Part shown: one piece after another, positions 44,381 through 56,800 of the stretch | Layout: every line of letters begins with the position of its first letter | Position numbering within the stretch: the first letter of the stretch is position 1 | Source of the DNA: Epichloe hybrida | Taxonomy: Eukaryota; Ascomycota; Sordariomycetes; Hypocreales; Clavicipitaceae | Reading direction: 5' to 3' | Assembly (NCBI GenBank): GCA_019022495.1 | Contig: JAFEKR010000008.1 | Location: forward strand, 434,001-498,000 | DNA: 64,000 nt | The notes under the pieces: model-generated | Databases searched by the model: none | Told to the model about the DNA's origin: nothing | Seen by the model: the letters and a program-made list of their open reading frames with translations, nothing else | Program-made: the position numbers and the translations under genes

Positions 44381-45928
44381 ATGAACCGGTCGCTGACATG
44401 CATGCGCTGTCGCACACTTCGGCCGCCGCGGCCGCGGGCCACCCCAGTTCGCAACTTTGCAGCCAACAAGCGACCGTCTGTGGCGCCCAAGCCCATCATC
44501 GACATCAAGGACATTCGTCAAAACCCAGAGCTCTACGAGTTCACATGCAAAGAGCGCAATTACAAGGCGCAAGCGCAACATCCCGCCAAAATCATTCAAC
44601 TACATTCTCAGTGGCAGGACCTTCAAGAGCAAGGCCGCTCCCTAAGAGAAAGGTCCAATTTACTGCGGAAGTTTCTCGCCGATGCCGCCACGAGCAGCGG
44701 AGGCGACGGCATGATAAGCATTCAAGGAATGAGCAGGGACCAGGTGCAAGAGGAGGCCAGGCAGCTGAAGGGCCGACTATCAGTCATCGAAAAAGGCGAG
44801 GCAGAGGCCGTGGCGGAGATGGAAGCGCTGGCGCTTGAAATCCCCAACCTGACGAGCGAAAATACACCTCTGGGCGATGAGCCCCGTCTGCTGAGCTATA
44901 TCAACGAGGCGCCCGAGTTCGACAAGGCGCATGATTCGCCGTCCTGGCGCTCCCACGTGCACATCGGTTCTGAGCTGGGCCTGTTTGACTTCTCCGGCGC
45001 GGCGGCCGCGTCCGGCTGGGGATGGTACTACCTGCTTGGCGAAGCGGCGCAACTCGAACAGGCTCTTGTTCAGTATGCCCTCGCCGTGGCTACCAGGCAT
45101 GGCTGGACGCAGGTCGCCCCGCCGACAATGGTCTACAGCCACATCGGAGCAGCCTGTGGCTTCCAGCCGCGCGATCAGCACGGCGAGCAGCAAGTGTACT
45201 CGATTGCGCAGTCCCAGGCCGACGTGGAAAGGGGCGTGCCGGAGATGTGCCTCGCGGGGACGTCGGAGATATCCCTCGCCGGCATGAAGGCCAACACGAC
45301 CATTGACGCAGGCGATCTGCCGCTGAAGCGCGTCGCCGTATCGAGATGCTACCGCGCCGAGGCTGGTGCTCGCGGCGCCGACACAAAGGGCCTCTACCGC
45401 GTGCACGAGTTCACCAAGGTAGAAATGTTTGCGTGGACGGCCCCCGATGAACGCGACGCCGAAGATGTCCACGAAGAGATGCTGGATATCCAGACGGAGA
45501 TATTGCAGTCCCTTGATCTGTACTGCCGGGTACTGGAGATGCCAGCCACGGACCTGGGCGCCTCCGCCACGCGCAAGGTCGACATCGAAGCGTGGTTTCC
45601 CAGCAGGCAGCAGAACAACGAGGGCTGGGGAGAACTCACCTCGTCGAGCATGTGTACTAGCTACCAGACCAGACGGCTAGCCACGCGCACCCGCGTCGAC
45701 GGCAAGATGACATTCCCGTGGACGTGCAACGGAACCGCACTGGCTGTGCCGCGCGTCATTGCAGCGCTTCTGGAGAACGGGTGGGACGAAGAGACGGGCA
45801 CAGTGGCGATTCCCAAAGTCCTGCAGCCCTGGATGGACGGCAAAGAGAGGATCGGGCGGATCGGCAAGCAGAGAAACGCGAGGGAGGTGACGTTCCGGGC
45901 AAAGGATGGCTCGGAGTATAAGCGTTGA
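44381..45928 (+). CDS. Seryl-tRNA synthetase, mitochondrial
   Basis: A single exon of 515 residues, starting at the ATG at 44381. That start gives an Arg-rich, acid-free leader (MNRSLTCMRCRTLRPPRPRA) typical of a mitochondrial presequence; an in-frame ATG at 44138 or 44228 would add an unconvincing hydrophobic extension. The N-terminal coiled-coil arm binds the long variable arm of tRNA(Ser) (IKDIRQNPELYEFTCKERN to about residue 160). Class II motifs follow: motif 2 in RCYRAEAGARGADTKGLYRVHEF and motif 3 in NGTALAVPRVIAALLENGW. The TSEISLAGM serine-site segment is present. Expected role: charging tRNA(Ser) in the mitochondrial matrix. Confidence 0.93.
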   Translation: MNRSLTCMRCRTLRPPRPRATPVRNFAANKRPSVAPKPIIDIKDIRQNPELYEFTCKERNYKAQAQHPAKIIQLHSQWQDLQEQGRSLRERSNLLRKFLADAATSSGGDGMISIQGMSRDQVQEEARQLKGRLSVIEKGEAEAVAEMEALALEIPNLTSENTPLGDEPRLLSYINEAPEFDKAHDSPSWRSHVHIGSELGLFDFSGAAAASGWGWYYLLGEAAQLEQALVQYALAVATRHGWTQVAPPTMVYSHIGAACGFQPRDQHGEQQVYSIAQSQADVERGVPEMCLAGTSEISLAGMKANTTIDAGDLPLKRVAVSRCYRAEAGARGADTKGLYRVHEFTKVEMFAWTAPDERDAEDVHEEMLDIQTEILQSLDLYCRVLEMPATDLGASATRKVDIEAWFPSRQQNNEGWGELTSSSMCTSYQTRRLATRTRVDGKMTFPWTCNGTALAVPRVIAALLENGWDEETGTVAIPKVLQPWMDGKERIGRIGKQRNAREVTFRAKDGSEYKR

Positions 45929-47248
45929 GTGTAAGATTGTACAACAGCACGAGGCATGTATCAAGAGACAATAGTGCGAAGTCTATTTTTTTTTTTTTTG
46001 CTATAGCCTATTTACACTTCATGCCCAATGCCAAATGCCTTGCCTCTCTTCTAGCCAGTGTCAGGTGCCGTATATTGTAAATTGTGTGCCAGAGACGCGG
46101 GCCCCAATACAAGGCACTAATGCGGAGGCACATATTTGCGAAGCGGCGTAATGCAACGTGGTGAGTGTTTGCATAAGTCTAACACCTTGTCCTCGCGTCC
46201 ATAGGGGCATATCTGCCCTTGGCAATGCTTTCTCATTTTGCCTTTGCCAGCAGTTTCCTCAACAAGGTGCTGAGGGTTGAAACAACTCGGTTGCTGGCAG
46301 AGCTGACTAATCTGGTATTCACGTTGATTGGGTTTCCCATGACCAGCCACATATGCGACAATATGTGTAAGAAAGGTTGCATTTTCGCAGTCGACAATGC
46401 TCCTCAGCGAGACCTACTATTACTTAGAATATGAAGATACGATAAGGGAACAGGATGTCAATGTACTTGGCCGTAACCTCTGGAGGTTTTGCCGCCCTGC
46501 CATAGGAAACAGTTGCGGCTGTAGGTCTCATATGATGTGGCAAGAAGAGAGTTGAACGCCTCTGAGCATTTCTGCTTACCAAGGTGCTCTTGGTAGTCTC
46601 TTTTGATCTTTTCCGGCTTTGTGAACCAATTTGCGGCTGGTTTGCGCTGTAATATTATCTGAAGGGCAAAAGGGGGAGAGTATGGCGTTGTAGTTTTATG
46701 GTATATAGATTACGTGTAGATATACGCATGGAAGTTCACATATATCAGGATGAAACATGCGCTATAATATGTAGTAAAAAGTTCTCTATATAGGAGGATG
46801 TAGATAAAACTATGTAAGGGTTTTGGAATGACCTGACTTGAGGTATGAACCTAACCTCACCTTAGTGTATTGTGGGTCCTAGTGGCGTGAGTTAGTGTAT
46901 TCTACGGACGTACTCCGTAATTAGCCTATAAATCTCTGTTAGCAAATATTTGCAAAATACTCCGTAAAAGACCCACGGTGCAGAAGGTAATATGATCTGT
47001 TAAATCTATGTAAGACTAGGGAAGGGAAAAGAAGCTTTACATATAATTTTAGATGCATTAAAAAGACTATAATCAAAAAGGTTAATTAACAAATAAAGCG
47101 AGATCTTCAGGTAGATGAATAAACGAAGCGATGCACGGATACAGCACGGATTACGATATCAAACGCATAAGAGGAAAAGTAATGCCTAAGATGTGAGGCT
47201 GCAATAACCAACACGTGCTTATTACCTCAATCGTATAGGAGCAGAGCA
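45929..47248. other. AT-rich intergenic region
   Basis: About 1.3 kb, noticeably richer in A/T than its neighbours, especially 46650-47150. It contains a T run (45987-46000) and two TACTCCGTA copies 47 bp apart (46911-46919 and 46958-46966). No gene or transposase is seen. Confidence 0.5.
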
Positions 47249-48781
47249 ATGACAAGTAGGCCAACAAGCCACCCGCTCGCAACTTCCATCCAACATCAGT
47301 CTGCCACGACCCCAAGATCCCATGCGCCATCCTGTTCGCATCCGTCGAAGATCAGTTTGCATAGTCTGCCGGCACCAATGCACAAGCTGCCGCCTACGAT
47401 GGACGATCCCGGCAGCAGCACGGCTCGCGCGCCTGGTGACGTGTGCACAGCTACAACTGCCACGATGGGCTCTGCGCCCGCGAGACATCATCACGGCATT
47501 CCAGTACCATCTATGATCCAGGAACACCAAGTTCCCCTGCACACGTCCCCGTCGCGACCCCCAAGGCTTGCCGTCGTGTTGAAATCCTCACCCACACACC
47601 AAACAACACACGTTCAACCTGATGTCCCTGTTCAGAGAACCATTCCTCACATGTGCGAGCTCTCGAGACGCGCCAAGGAGGAACTGGTCGCTGCTCCGCC
47701 GCCCTCAGAGCCGACAGCTCCCCAGCCAAGCTTCGTGCCCATCCCGATGTCTATATCCGCACCGAAGACCACGTTAACACCACTAGTGTCTAGTGGTGGT
47801 GAGGGGAGACTAAAGGGATGGAAGTCTGGCATGTCATACTCTGCTATGCGTGGTAATACACCACCACAAACATACAATACGACAGCTCCCCAGCCAAATT
47901 TCGCGCCTATCCCAATGTCTACATCCGCGCCAAAGTCCACGTCAACACCAGTAGCGTCTAGCGGTAAGGGGAGACCAAGGGGATGGCAGCCTGGCATGTC
48001 ATACTCTGCTATGCGTGGTAAAACACCACGAGAAACATACAATACGACAGCTCCCCAGCCAAGCTTCGTGCCTATGCCGATGTCCACATCTGCACCAAAG
48101 TCCACGTTAACACCAGCGTCCAGCGGTAAGGGGAGACCAAAGGGATGGAAGCCTGGCATGTCATACTCTGCCATGCGTGGTAAAACACCACAAACATACA
48201 ATAAAAAGCCCCGGCAGTTTCGCCAGGCTCGTGTGAACGCCCCACCGCTGGTCTGGGGTCGCAGGGCAGGACGTCCGCCGAAGCCACGGTCTCCGACCCC
48301 ATGGGAGCTATACCACAAGTCGAATACGCCGTTCATGACGTTTCTGTGTGAGTGGTCTGAGTGTAAGGCAGAGCTACATAATGTCGACACGCTCCGAAGG
48401 CATGTTCACGTTGTCCATGGCCGACGACATGCCCCTTCCGCCTGTCGCTGGGGACAATGCAAGACGATGGGGTTTACAAACGCACAGGATTGGCATAGTC
48501 ATTTGGACCAAGCACATTTTACGTCATTTCGATGGCATATGGGTGACGGGCCGCGAAATACGAGCGACGTGCTTGCCGGGCTGCCGGACGGGTCGCAGGA
48601 TGACCTGCCGGATTATTTAAGGGGATCTGATGGGCAGCAGGTCACGCCGTCTGTAAAGGACCAGCAATTAGAGGACTTTGTGACGTGGAGAGAAAACAGG
48701 CGGAAGCTCAAAAAACTGCTGGTCTTGCGAGATAGCAATCTACCGGATCTGTCGTCCGGGTCTTCCGAGGAATCCGACTAG
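47249..48781 (+). CDS. AT-hook-like / C2H2 zinc-finger protein with three internal repeats
   Basis: A single exon of 510 residues. The first 155 residues are disordered (Pro/Ser/His/Thr). Three tandem repeats of 56, 55 and about 54 residues follow (starting at 47714, 47882 and 48047). Each has a TAPQPxFxPxPMSxSAPK half and a GKGRPKGWKPGMSYSAMRG half; the GRPKGW core resembles an AT-hook. A basic segment (GRRAGRPPKPRSP) adds another AT-hook-like GRP. Two C2H2 fingers follow with C-x4-C spacing: CEWSEC...HVHVVH and CRWGQC...HLDQAH. The C terminus is acidic/Ser-rich. A DNA-binding nuclear factor is likely; targets are unknown. The first repeat has diverged most (GEGRLKGW). Confidence 0.75.
   Translation: MTSRPTSHPLATSIQHQSATTPRSHAPSCSHPSKISLHSLPAPMHKLPPTMDDPGSSTARAPGDVCTATTATMGSAPARHHHGIPVPSMIQEHQVPLHTSPSRPPRLAVVLKSSPTHQTTHVQPDVPVQRTIPHMCELSRRAKEELVAAPPPSEPTAPQPSFVPIPMSISAPKTTLTPLVSSGGEGRLKGWKSGMSYSAMRGNTPPQTYNTTAPQPNFAPIPMSTSAPKSTSTPVASSGKGRPRGWQPGMSYSAMRGKTPRETYNTTAPQPSFVPMPMSTSAPKSTLTPASSGKGRPKGWKPGMSYSAMRGKTPQTYNKKPRQFRQARVNAPPLVWGRRAGRPPKPRSPTPWELYHKSNTPFMTFLCEWSECKAELHNVDTLRRHVHVVHGRRHAPSACRWGQCKTMGFTNAQDWHSHLDQAHFTSFRWHMGDGPRNTSDVLAGLPDGSQDDLPDYLRGSDGQQVTPSVKDQQLEDFVTWRENRRKLKKLLVLRDSNLPDLSSGSSEESD
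47714..48210 (+). repeat. Three 165-168-bp coding tandem repeats
   Basis: Direct repeats inside the AT-hook/C2H2 gene, in frame, with periods of 168 and 165 bp. Copies 2 and 3 are the most similar to each other. The first copy has lost the AT-hook core (GRL instead of GRP). Confidence 0.9.
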
Positions 48782-49739
48782 AGCTATACGTACTTGTTGA
48801 TTGCATGGAGCGGGAGGCATTGAGGATCACTTGCACAGTGTAGGTGTAGTCCGTAAAGTGAATAGACTATTACTCGTGGTTGCCTGTAGGGGTCCTTGGG
48901 AAACTTGTTTTCTATGATTGGGTTGTTCCCGATTCGTATTGACAAGAGGATGGAGCCATGCACGCGTTCTGCGCCAGATTGTGCAATGCCGGCGGGTGTT
49001 TCTTTCAGGACGTTTGAAACACTTTAATGCGCCACGGCCAGGATCTTCCTGCCGCCTGCAGTTATTGTTAACTGGTCTTTTCCCGTGAGCATGTGGCACG
49101 TCATCGGTACACCCACTGTAGACTTGTTGTTGGAATGGTAAAGACCTGGAGGAACGCATGGCTACGGACAGTGTCCCGATCCGATTCATGTCTGGGAGCC
49201 TGTCCTCTCCTGCATATTGATTGTAATGCTTTGGCTTTGCCGAGGGGGAGGATCCAGGTGAAGAAGGGAAACGGGGAGGGCATCAGTTTGAGATGATTGT
49301 TTGAGACTTGTTCTTGGGAGTGCGCGGCCAGCCAGCCCAGCCCAGTCAGCCCAGCCCAGCCGTCCAGCGGGATCCATCGCGACGAGTTTGGCTTGCGGTT
49401 GACCCACGAGGGCCTCATGCTAGTCTCTGAGTGGACAACCAGAGAGACGGCAAGTCAGTGGCCCGCTCCTGCCTGCATCAACCACAACCACCACCACCAC
49501 ATCTCCCTCGATCAATGCCATCAAGCCACAGCCAAACCTTCTTATCTCGGTCCTTTCTCTTAGCCATCCTCCACCGCCTCGATTTCCCAGACGCGCTCGG
49601 TCGACCTCCTTCCAGCTTCCAGGCCTCATCTTTTCCATTCGCCGGCGTTTGACAAGAGTACGGACCATGGCCTCGACTGATTGACCGTCTACAACCGAAA
49701 CCAACATCACTCACTCATCAACAACCACCCGCCGCCGCT
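48782..49739. promoter_or_regulatory. 5' region of the NRC-2-type kinase
   Basis: About 960 bp without a supported gene. The part before the kinase start is C-rich and carries CAGCC repeats (49328-49361), a CAC run (49487-49500) and ends CAACAACCACCCGCCGCCGCT at the ATG. Confidence 0.5.
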
Positions 49740-51927
49740 ATGCCGTCCTCCAAGTCCAACGGCTCATCGGGTGGGCAGGTGAGCCATCGCCTGCGAAATT
49801 TCTTTCGAATGAACAGTGCCGCTAGCAGTGGCAGCGACAAGGACAAGAGCGCCCCCTCACTCAATGCGTCGCCCACCTCTGCCCCCGGCAATGCTGCTGG
49901 CTCCGACCTATCAGCGCCAAAACCCTCCCGCCATACCAAGTTCTTCAGCAATACCGTCGGTAGACTTCGCGCTCATACAGTTGCCAGCGAGGGCAATCAA
50001 CTGGAAGAAGCAATAAGCCCGACTGCCCACGCCAACCCTTATTTCGCCCATCAAGGCCAGCCGGTCCTTCGACATCACAACGAAGGCTCTGTGCCGCCTA
50101 GCCCTCCTGACACTCCCGAATTAAAAATCTGCGGTCCTGATGGTGTGTCTGCCGAGCAGGCTACTAGCGAAACAAAGGAGGAATTGGCTCGTCGTTTGCG
50201 AAGGGTTGCTAGTGCCCCCAATGCGCAGGGCTTGTTTTCTAACGACTCGGCCAAATCCGTTCCTGCTTTGCCCAATGCTGAGCGTCCTGCCACTGCTGAG
50301 CTTGGCAAAGATCCCCTCGTGCTTCAGAATAATGCAGCTGGAAGTATTGGCCTTTTGGAACCCGGGTCGTTCTCTTTCAAGAAGGGCGGTACTGCTGCTA
50401 CCAGCGAGGATGTTCTCACTGCCTTGCCAGCCCCTAGTACTTCTTTGGCATTTCGGAGGACATACAGCTCTAATTCTATCAAAGTTCGCAACGTTGAGGT
50501 CAGCCCAGCAAGTTTCGACAAGATCAAGCTCATTGGAAAAGGTGACGTCGGTAAGGTGTACCTGGTGAGGGAGAAGAAGAGCAGCAGGCTCTACGCCATG
50601 AAGGGTACGTGTCCGGTGTTTTCTATTTTCTGGGTCCTGATCTGCGACATTGCGAGCGATATCGAACAACTGACTCACGACTTGGATAGTGCTGAGCAAG
50701 AAGGAGATGATCAAGCGAAATAAGATCAAGCGAGCCCTGGCTGAGCAGGAGATCTTGGCGACCAGCAACCATCCATTCATTGTAACACTTTATCACTCGT
50801 TCCAGTCCGAGGACCATTTGTACTTGTGCATGGAGTATTGCAGTGGTGGAGAATTTTTCCGTGCTCTTCAAACTCGCCCTGGCAAGTGCATCCCCGAGGA
50901 CGATGCTCGATTTTATGCCGCGGAAGTTACCGCAGCCCTGGAATACCTCCATTTGATGGGCTTCATCTATCGCGACTTGAAACCCGAGAGTATGTGCAAT
51001 CCGATGACCACCCCCTCTCGCAGGTCTACCTGGAGTCTCATGATGCGACTTACTAATCCCAATCCGTAGATATCCTGTTGCATCAATCAGGTCACATCAT
51101 GCTTTCAGACTTTGACTTGTCAAAACAGTCTGGCCCTGGCGGCAAGCCCACAATGATTGTTGGCAAGAATGGTGCCAGGACAGACGCATTGCCAACGATT
51201 GATACGAGGTCTTGCATCGCTAACTTCCGGACCAACTCCTTTGTCGGCACCGAAGAGTACATAGCCCCCGAAGTTATTAAGGGTAGCGGGCATACCAGCG
51301 CTGTCGATTGGTGGACCTTGGGTATTCTCGTTTACGAGATGCTCTACGGCACGACGCCCTTCAAGGGCAAGAACAGAAATGCTACGTTTGCCAACATCCT
51401 GAGAGAGGACATCCCATTCCCCGATCACGCCGGAGCACCACCAATTTCCAAGTACGTCATTTGGAAAATTTTGCAATCTAGCTCCCACGATCCTTTTGTT
51501 TGCGAATTCACAAACAAGTGCTAATTTAGCCTGTAGCCTTTGCAAATCACTGATCCGGAAACTTTTGATCAAGGATGAGAACCGCAGGCTAGGGGCTCGA
51601 GCCGGTGCCTCCGATATCAAGGTGCATCCTTTCTTCCGCACCACTCAGTGGGCTCTTATCCGTCACATGAAGCCTCCCATCGTCCCCCACCTCACCAAGG
51701 GCATCGACACGGTCAACTTCAGAAATGTCAAGGAGAGCGAAAGCGTGGACATTAGTGGATCAAGACTCAAGGGCGTTCCACTAGACAGTGGCCTGGCGAC
51801 TCCCGGAGCTGAACTTACGGATCCATTCAGCGAGTTCAACAGCGTCACCTTACATCATGATGGTGATGACCATCATCATCACATTGTTCATCCGGTATCC
51901 GCCAAGCAAGCCAGTGCTTCATCATAG
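49740..51927 (+). CDS. nrc-2: AGC protein kinase, NRC-2 / Fpk1 (Kin82) type
   Basis: Four exons: 49740-50604, 50690-50989, 51070-51451 and 51537-51927; introns of 85, 80 and 85 nt; 645 residues. A disordered Ser/Pro leader of about 255 residues precedes the kinase: Gly loop [11 protein letters not shown] (about residue 267), Lys in LYAMK, catalytic loop YRDLKPEN (about 383), DFDLSK in place of DFG (about 402), an activation segment with the long AGC-family insertion, then [16 protein letters not shown] (about 447). DFD and GTEEYIAPE are hallmarks of the Fpk1/NRC-2/plant AGCVIII group. Fpk1 phosphorylates aminophospholipid flippases (Dnf1/2); in Neurospora NRC-2 controls conidiation and hyphal growth. 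The tail has a His/Asp-rich patch. The splice joins (MK-V-LSKKE, PE-N-ILLH, IS-N-LCKS) restore conserved residues. Confidence 0.95.
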
Positions 51928-53518
51928 TGGCAGTGCGGCATTACGCTTACGATTTAGAATCCAAGCGGTGGGGATATTTGGCTCGGCTAGATGCCTTGCC
52001 AAGCTGAGCAGACGACTTGACGAGGAGCGATGCATTTGAAATCTTCTGGGGCGCTTGTTCCTTGGTATTCAATTTCGCTCTAGTTTCTATTGCTTTCACA
52101 TCAGCAATATTGCCGAGTACGTATTGGCATTGCTCATCATTGGCTACTATACTTGCCAACATGCAACACTGGTCAAGGGGCAAATAAAAAGAAAAGAAAA
52201 AGAAAGAAACGAGGTGGATCGATTCTGGCGACTTGGACACTTGTCATTCGGCATCAGCCCAGCGGTAGCAACCAATCCGCGGGTGGAACAAAACTCTCAT
52301 TAGCTATGATATTCCGGTTTTATTGGTATCTTGTGTCATCATCTTTTTTATTCACAGGAGAAGCGGCGTTCATATTTATCATTGGTTCCTTGTCAGGCGT
52401 TTACGGCAGGGCAAGAGGGTGAAGAGCCAAGTTCAAGTGTATACTGTCACTAGGCCATGAGAGGTAACGTTCAACTAAGCAGACAGATCAATATTCATTA
52501 TGATTTCTCAATCTTTTTTCTTCTTTTTTACACGAGTTCCTAATGTTCTGCCATTCTGTCTATAGGTGAAGCTTTCCATTAGTAAGTCGTTGATTTTCTA
52601 CTCCTTGTCCTCCCTCCCTTTTCCCATTTTTTTATCCTCGACGAGCAACAGACATAGCCTCGGAGGACTCCAGTGTGGTCGATGCTGGTGGTCATCGGTC
52701 ATCTGCATTTGAGGCCATGCGTGCGTATGACCCGCCTCGACGACAATCTGACCCAGCTTGACCACTTGTCGCTTGAGCCCGCGCCCACCAACCACAACTG
52801 ATGGACAGGTTCTGAAATATCGCACATGTTGAACTGCAAATAGACGCGATCTCATGACGGCGCGACATGGGATGCGTGCTTCCCCGTGGTGCTGCGTCTG
52901 ACAAGGCGTCGCATCTGCCTCTGTACGAGAAGATTTTATAGTCGAGTAGGTTGGGCTCATGATGGCTCTCCTCCCTCTTCTGTTTCTTTGGACCTAGCAA
53001 GCTTTAGTTAATGCACAAGTGCCCCTATACAGTCTTATCTAGCGATTAATCGTTCTCACGTATAACCTCTTTTCTATATATTACACGCTACGCGCCCTTC
53101 CTTTTCCTTCCTTCTCTAGGTTTAAAAAATATACAAGACTTTAAATCAGCGAGGCTTTCTATTATGAAGAGACACTACTTGAATACCTTTTAATCCCCAG
53201 CATAAAGGCACTATAAATCAAAGCAATGCCGCCGCGGTATCAACACCTGCCCAAGCTACTGGCATCTACGAACCTAGCATGGATCTGCCTTTACCCTGGA
53301 AATGGACACGCGGCTATACGTGGAGAAATTCTAGGTCAAGACTTTTTAAGTAATAATGCTAGGTAATGTATAGACTACTTGTATGTAATACTGCACATTC
53401 AAAACATCACTGCCTTGTTTGTTGAGACCCCTCTTGCCGAGACAATTGCAAAGTAGAACAGCCCTGAGGCAATTCGTGTCATCAATTTTTTTTTCTTTGG
53501 TCTTGGTAATCACTCAAG
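51928..53518. other. Convergent, AT-rich intergenic region
   Basis: About 1.6 kb between the kinase and the Mug190-type gene. The stretch 53000-53400 is AT-rich with scattered short TA-rich words. No gene is seen. Confidence 0.5.
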
Positions 53519-53852
53519 CTATACTTCTGTTTCTACATCTGGGTGTCGTCCGTCGAGGGCACCCAGATTCTTCACCTTTCTCACTGCAAATTTAGCCTCA
53601 TCTTTCACGAATTGCGCATTGCGCATTGGTCGCCATTGCATCAAGCCCCGGTGTTTACGATGTAGGTCGCGACTGCGATCCTTGTAGTCCTTGTATGCCT
53701 TGTATGGGTTTTTGCTGCTGGCACCACCACTTTGTGACGCACCGCTGGTGCTGGTGGCTTGTGTGTCGACCGATTTGCGGCCAACTTCACTTTTATCGGT
53801 GCCGACGGATCGATCAGTCGCCGCATCTTGAATACCGAGATCTGGATTCTCA

Positions 53853-53886
<34 letters not shown>

Positions 53887-56800
53887 TGTCGTCATCGCCA
53901 TCGTCGTCTTGATCCAGGTCGTCATATTCTTCGCCGTCTTCGTCATGGTTGGTCTTGCGAGCCATGAGCTCCTTTGGGTCTTGTCCAAAGGCACCGCTCC
54001 AGTCAGTTCCGTCTTTTGCCAGCCACTTCTCCTTCTCCTTCTCATCAGCCTGGGCAAGCACATCTCGGCCATGGGTCAGGGAATCGTCATGCAGCTTCTG
54101 CACCAGTGGAGGCACTTCGGCTTGTACTTCTTGCTGTCGGACACCCTCCGCGTAGCACGCCTCCCAGCTCTCAATGGTTTCACGGGAGTCGTTATCACTG
54201 ACAAATCGGATATGATCGGTGTCGGTACCTGCAGAGAAACGACCTCTGAACGTTACTCGACCAACCTCTTCGATTTGTATGTCGGGAATCTCCTTGTAAT
54301 TCTCCTGAGTGATGTAGTTCTGCGCCAGACGGACACTGTTGTCGCATTTGAAAATCGGAATGTCGAATTCCTTTTCCTCTCCATCCACAAGCTCCAAAAG
54401 CCATAGCGAAGCGAAGGCGTCGGCACTTCGGTGACCGGCGATGTGGAACTCGGCGATGTGGAACTCGACAAAGATTGGTGAGCTGTAACGATGGCGAACT
54501 GGCAGACGCAGCTTCCTATTGTGTTCATCCCCAGAGATATCAAATTTGAGCCCGTTCCCTTCTTGGGTGCAGAACTGTCGCTTGACACTGGCCGAAGATC
54601 CTCCTGTTCGTAGTCTCAATTTGACCTTGTGGCCCGGGGCGTATCCGGTCGTGGTAATGAAGCTTGACAAAAATTCGAACGTGCCGATATCCCAACCTAA
54701 TTGCGGAGGTGGCAATCTCAGCTCCACGGAGCGAAACAAGATCGATATTCGGATACGTCCAAAACCAACACCGCCGTCAAGCGGATACCATCGGGTGGAC
54801 TCGCTGCTTGTCTGCAAGATATCAGAGAGCTTCAGTGGCACAACGCCAATTATTGGGTCATGTTGACGGTTGCGGGAATCTCGCACTGACACTGTCACGA
54901 TAGAAGATCTCCAATCTCGGATGAACTTCTCGGTTCCAGCGTTGAATATGGGCTGAGATGAGACAACCTTGACACGAGTCTTGTAAACTAAGTCATCATT
55001 GACTAGGATGGTACAATAAGAACTCGGCAGCTTGCGGCTCTGCTCTTCTTTGACCTCACCTGCCTCCGGTCGAGCCGGCTGGTACTCCTTACCCTTGCGA
55101 TTGCCATCAGAGCCTTTGACATTAGCAAGTTCAAGTCCAACAACCTGATGGACGACAATGCTGAGAATACCAGACGGCCAAAGGGGGTCAGGCGGCGTGT
55201 GTGCGACGGCATCTTCCTCCTCGGTATTGATTGTTCCTTTTTCATCTTGGAATTCAGCTTTATTCGCAAGCTCCTTGGGTAGATTGATACCTTGGCCGTG
55301 GGTCCGCAGGGCCTTCCGGAACTGCGTCTTTCCAAAGAAGCCGACTTCCCAGTGCAGCTCTCCCGGCATTGTGCTGTCAGCCTTGACACCACGAAGCTTT
55401 GAAATCTGAGGAAACATCTTTCCAGGATGTTGTATCAACTTCTGAATACTAAGTTCCACTTTACCAACAACATCGTCTGCCGATGATCGGTCGCTGTCCC
55501 AGAGTTCCATGGACAGTTGCTCGTCCGCTTTGATGAGATCACTGGTGACCAGCAGACCACAAGTCTCTTCAAAGACAGGGTTCAGGTTGTCTTGAATAAC
55601 CCGAGTACAGAACTGAGGTTTTCCAAACTTGCTCCAGCTCACAGTGATATAAGGGTCAGACCCGCCGCCCTTGCTGCCTCTCTGGTCTTGCTTGCTGAGT
55701 CCAACTGCTTTGTGAATGCGGATAAACATGACCCCCATCGCCTGGGTCTCCTTCTTGATATCATCACCCTGCAGCATTTTGCTCATATCAAGGGTCATGC
55801 TCTTGGGCGCGACATACATGGAGGCTGCTGCGCTTATAGCCCAGTTCACAAAGTTGGAAATCAAGGGCAAATTTAAAATGTTGACGCCCTTCTCAATCAT
55901 CGGCGTGCAACCAGCTTGTACTTTGGGTACACCCATCAATGTGAATGAGACGGTTTTCAGAAAGGGGGGATCAGGGGTCAATTGACACCGAACTCGAGCA
56001 GTGGCTACAAGGCCAACCAACTCAACCCAAATGGGCAGAGGAACGCCGAAAAGACCCTTGATACCAAGATAAAAGACCAGCTGCATTCCCATATTCTTTG
56101 CCTTGGATGCCACATCTGCGCCAGAGGGCTTGGCGTGGTATGCAACAGAGACCTCCATGTTGTAGAACTCGCCAGCCTGTTCGACAGCTGCCAGTTCGTC
56201 CTTGTCCATTTTTTCTTTGTTTTCCTTGTGAATCTCGTCCTTGATGTCCCTGACATGGCTATCTGGCAGAGCTCTCATGTTGAGGATTCTAATAGGGTTG
56301 GATCCTTGCGAAATATCAGCCACACGAACGTTTTCGACAATACCAGGCACAGACGCTGCCATGACGTCTTCGAGCCTGTTTCGAATTAGTCAAAGTCGAT
56401 TGATTCATAATTCTACCAGTCAATTGCGTGTACTTACGTGTCCGCGACCGAGGCAAACATTTCAGGATTGATCAATCCCCACATCAATCCAATCATGGTA
56501 TTCATCCATTCGACAGACTCTGGGATGAGATTCACCGTGGCGGTTTCGCCGCGATTTTGTTCGCTGGACCATTCGAGGTCACGGCCTTGTCGAATAAGAT
56601 CTTTGATCCATAAGAATACACCAGAAGCGATGCAGAAAGCCAGTGGAGTAAGACCAAGCAGTCTGCCACCAAAGAATTTTCCGACAAGAATGATGGCGAT
56701 AAAGATGCCACCGCATAAGACAGTGCCCTTCTTCTCTAATGTTTCAAACATCGGCTCGTAACTGACAGAAGGGGTTTCAAAAAATAACACCGAGGTTTTT

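Noticed and set aside
53626..54406. Hydrophobic Val/Ile-rich plus-strand frame opposite the Mug190-type gene
   Set aside because: It comes from the antisense of the poly-Asp microsatellite and is not a membrane protein.
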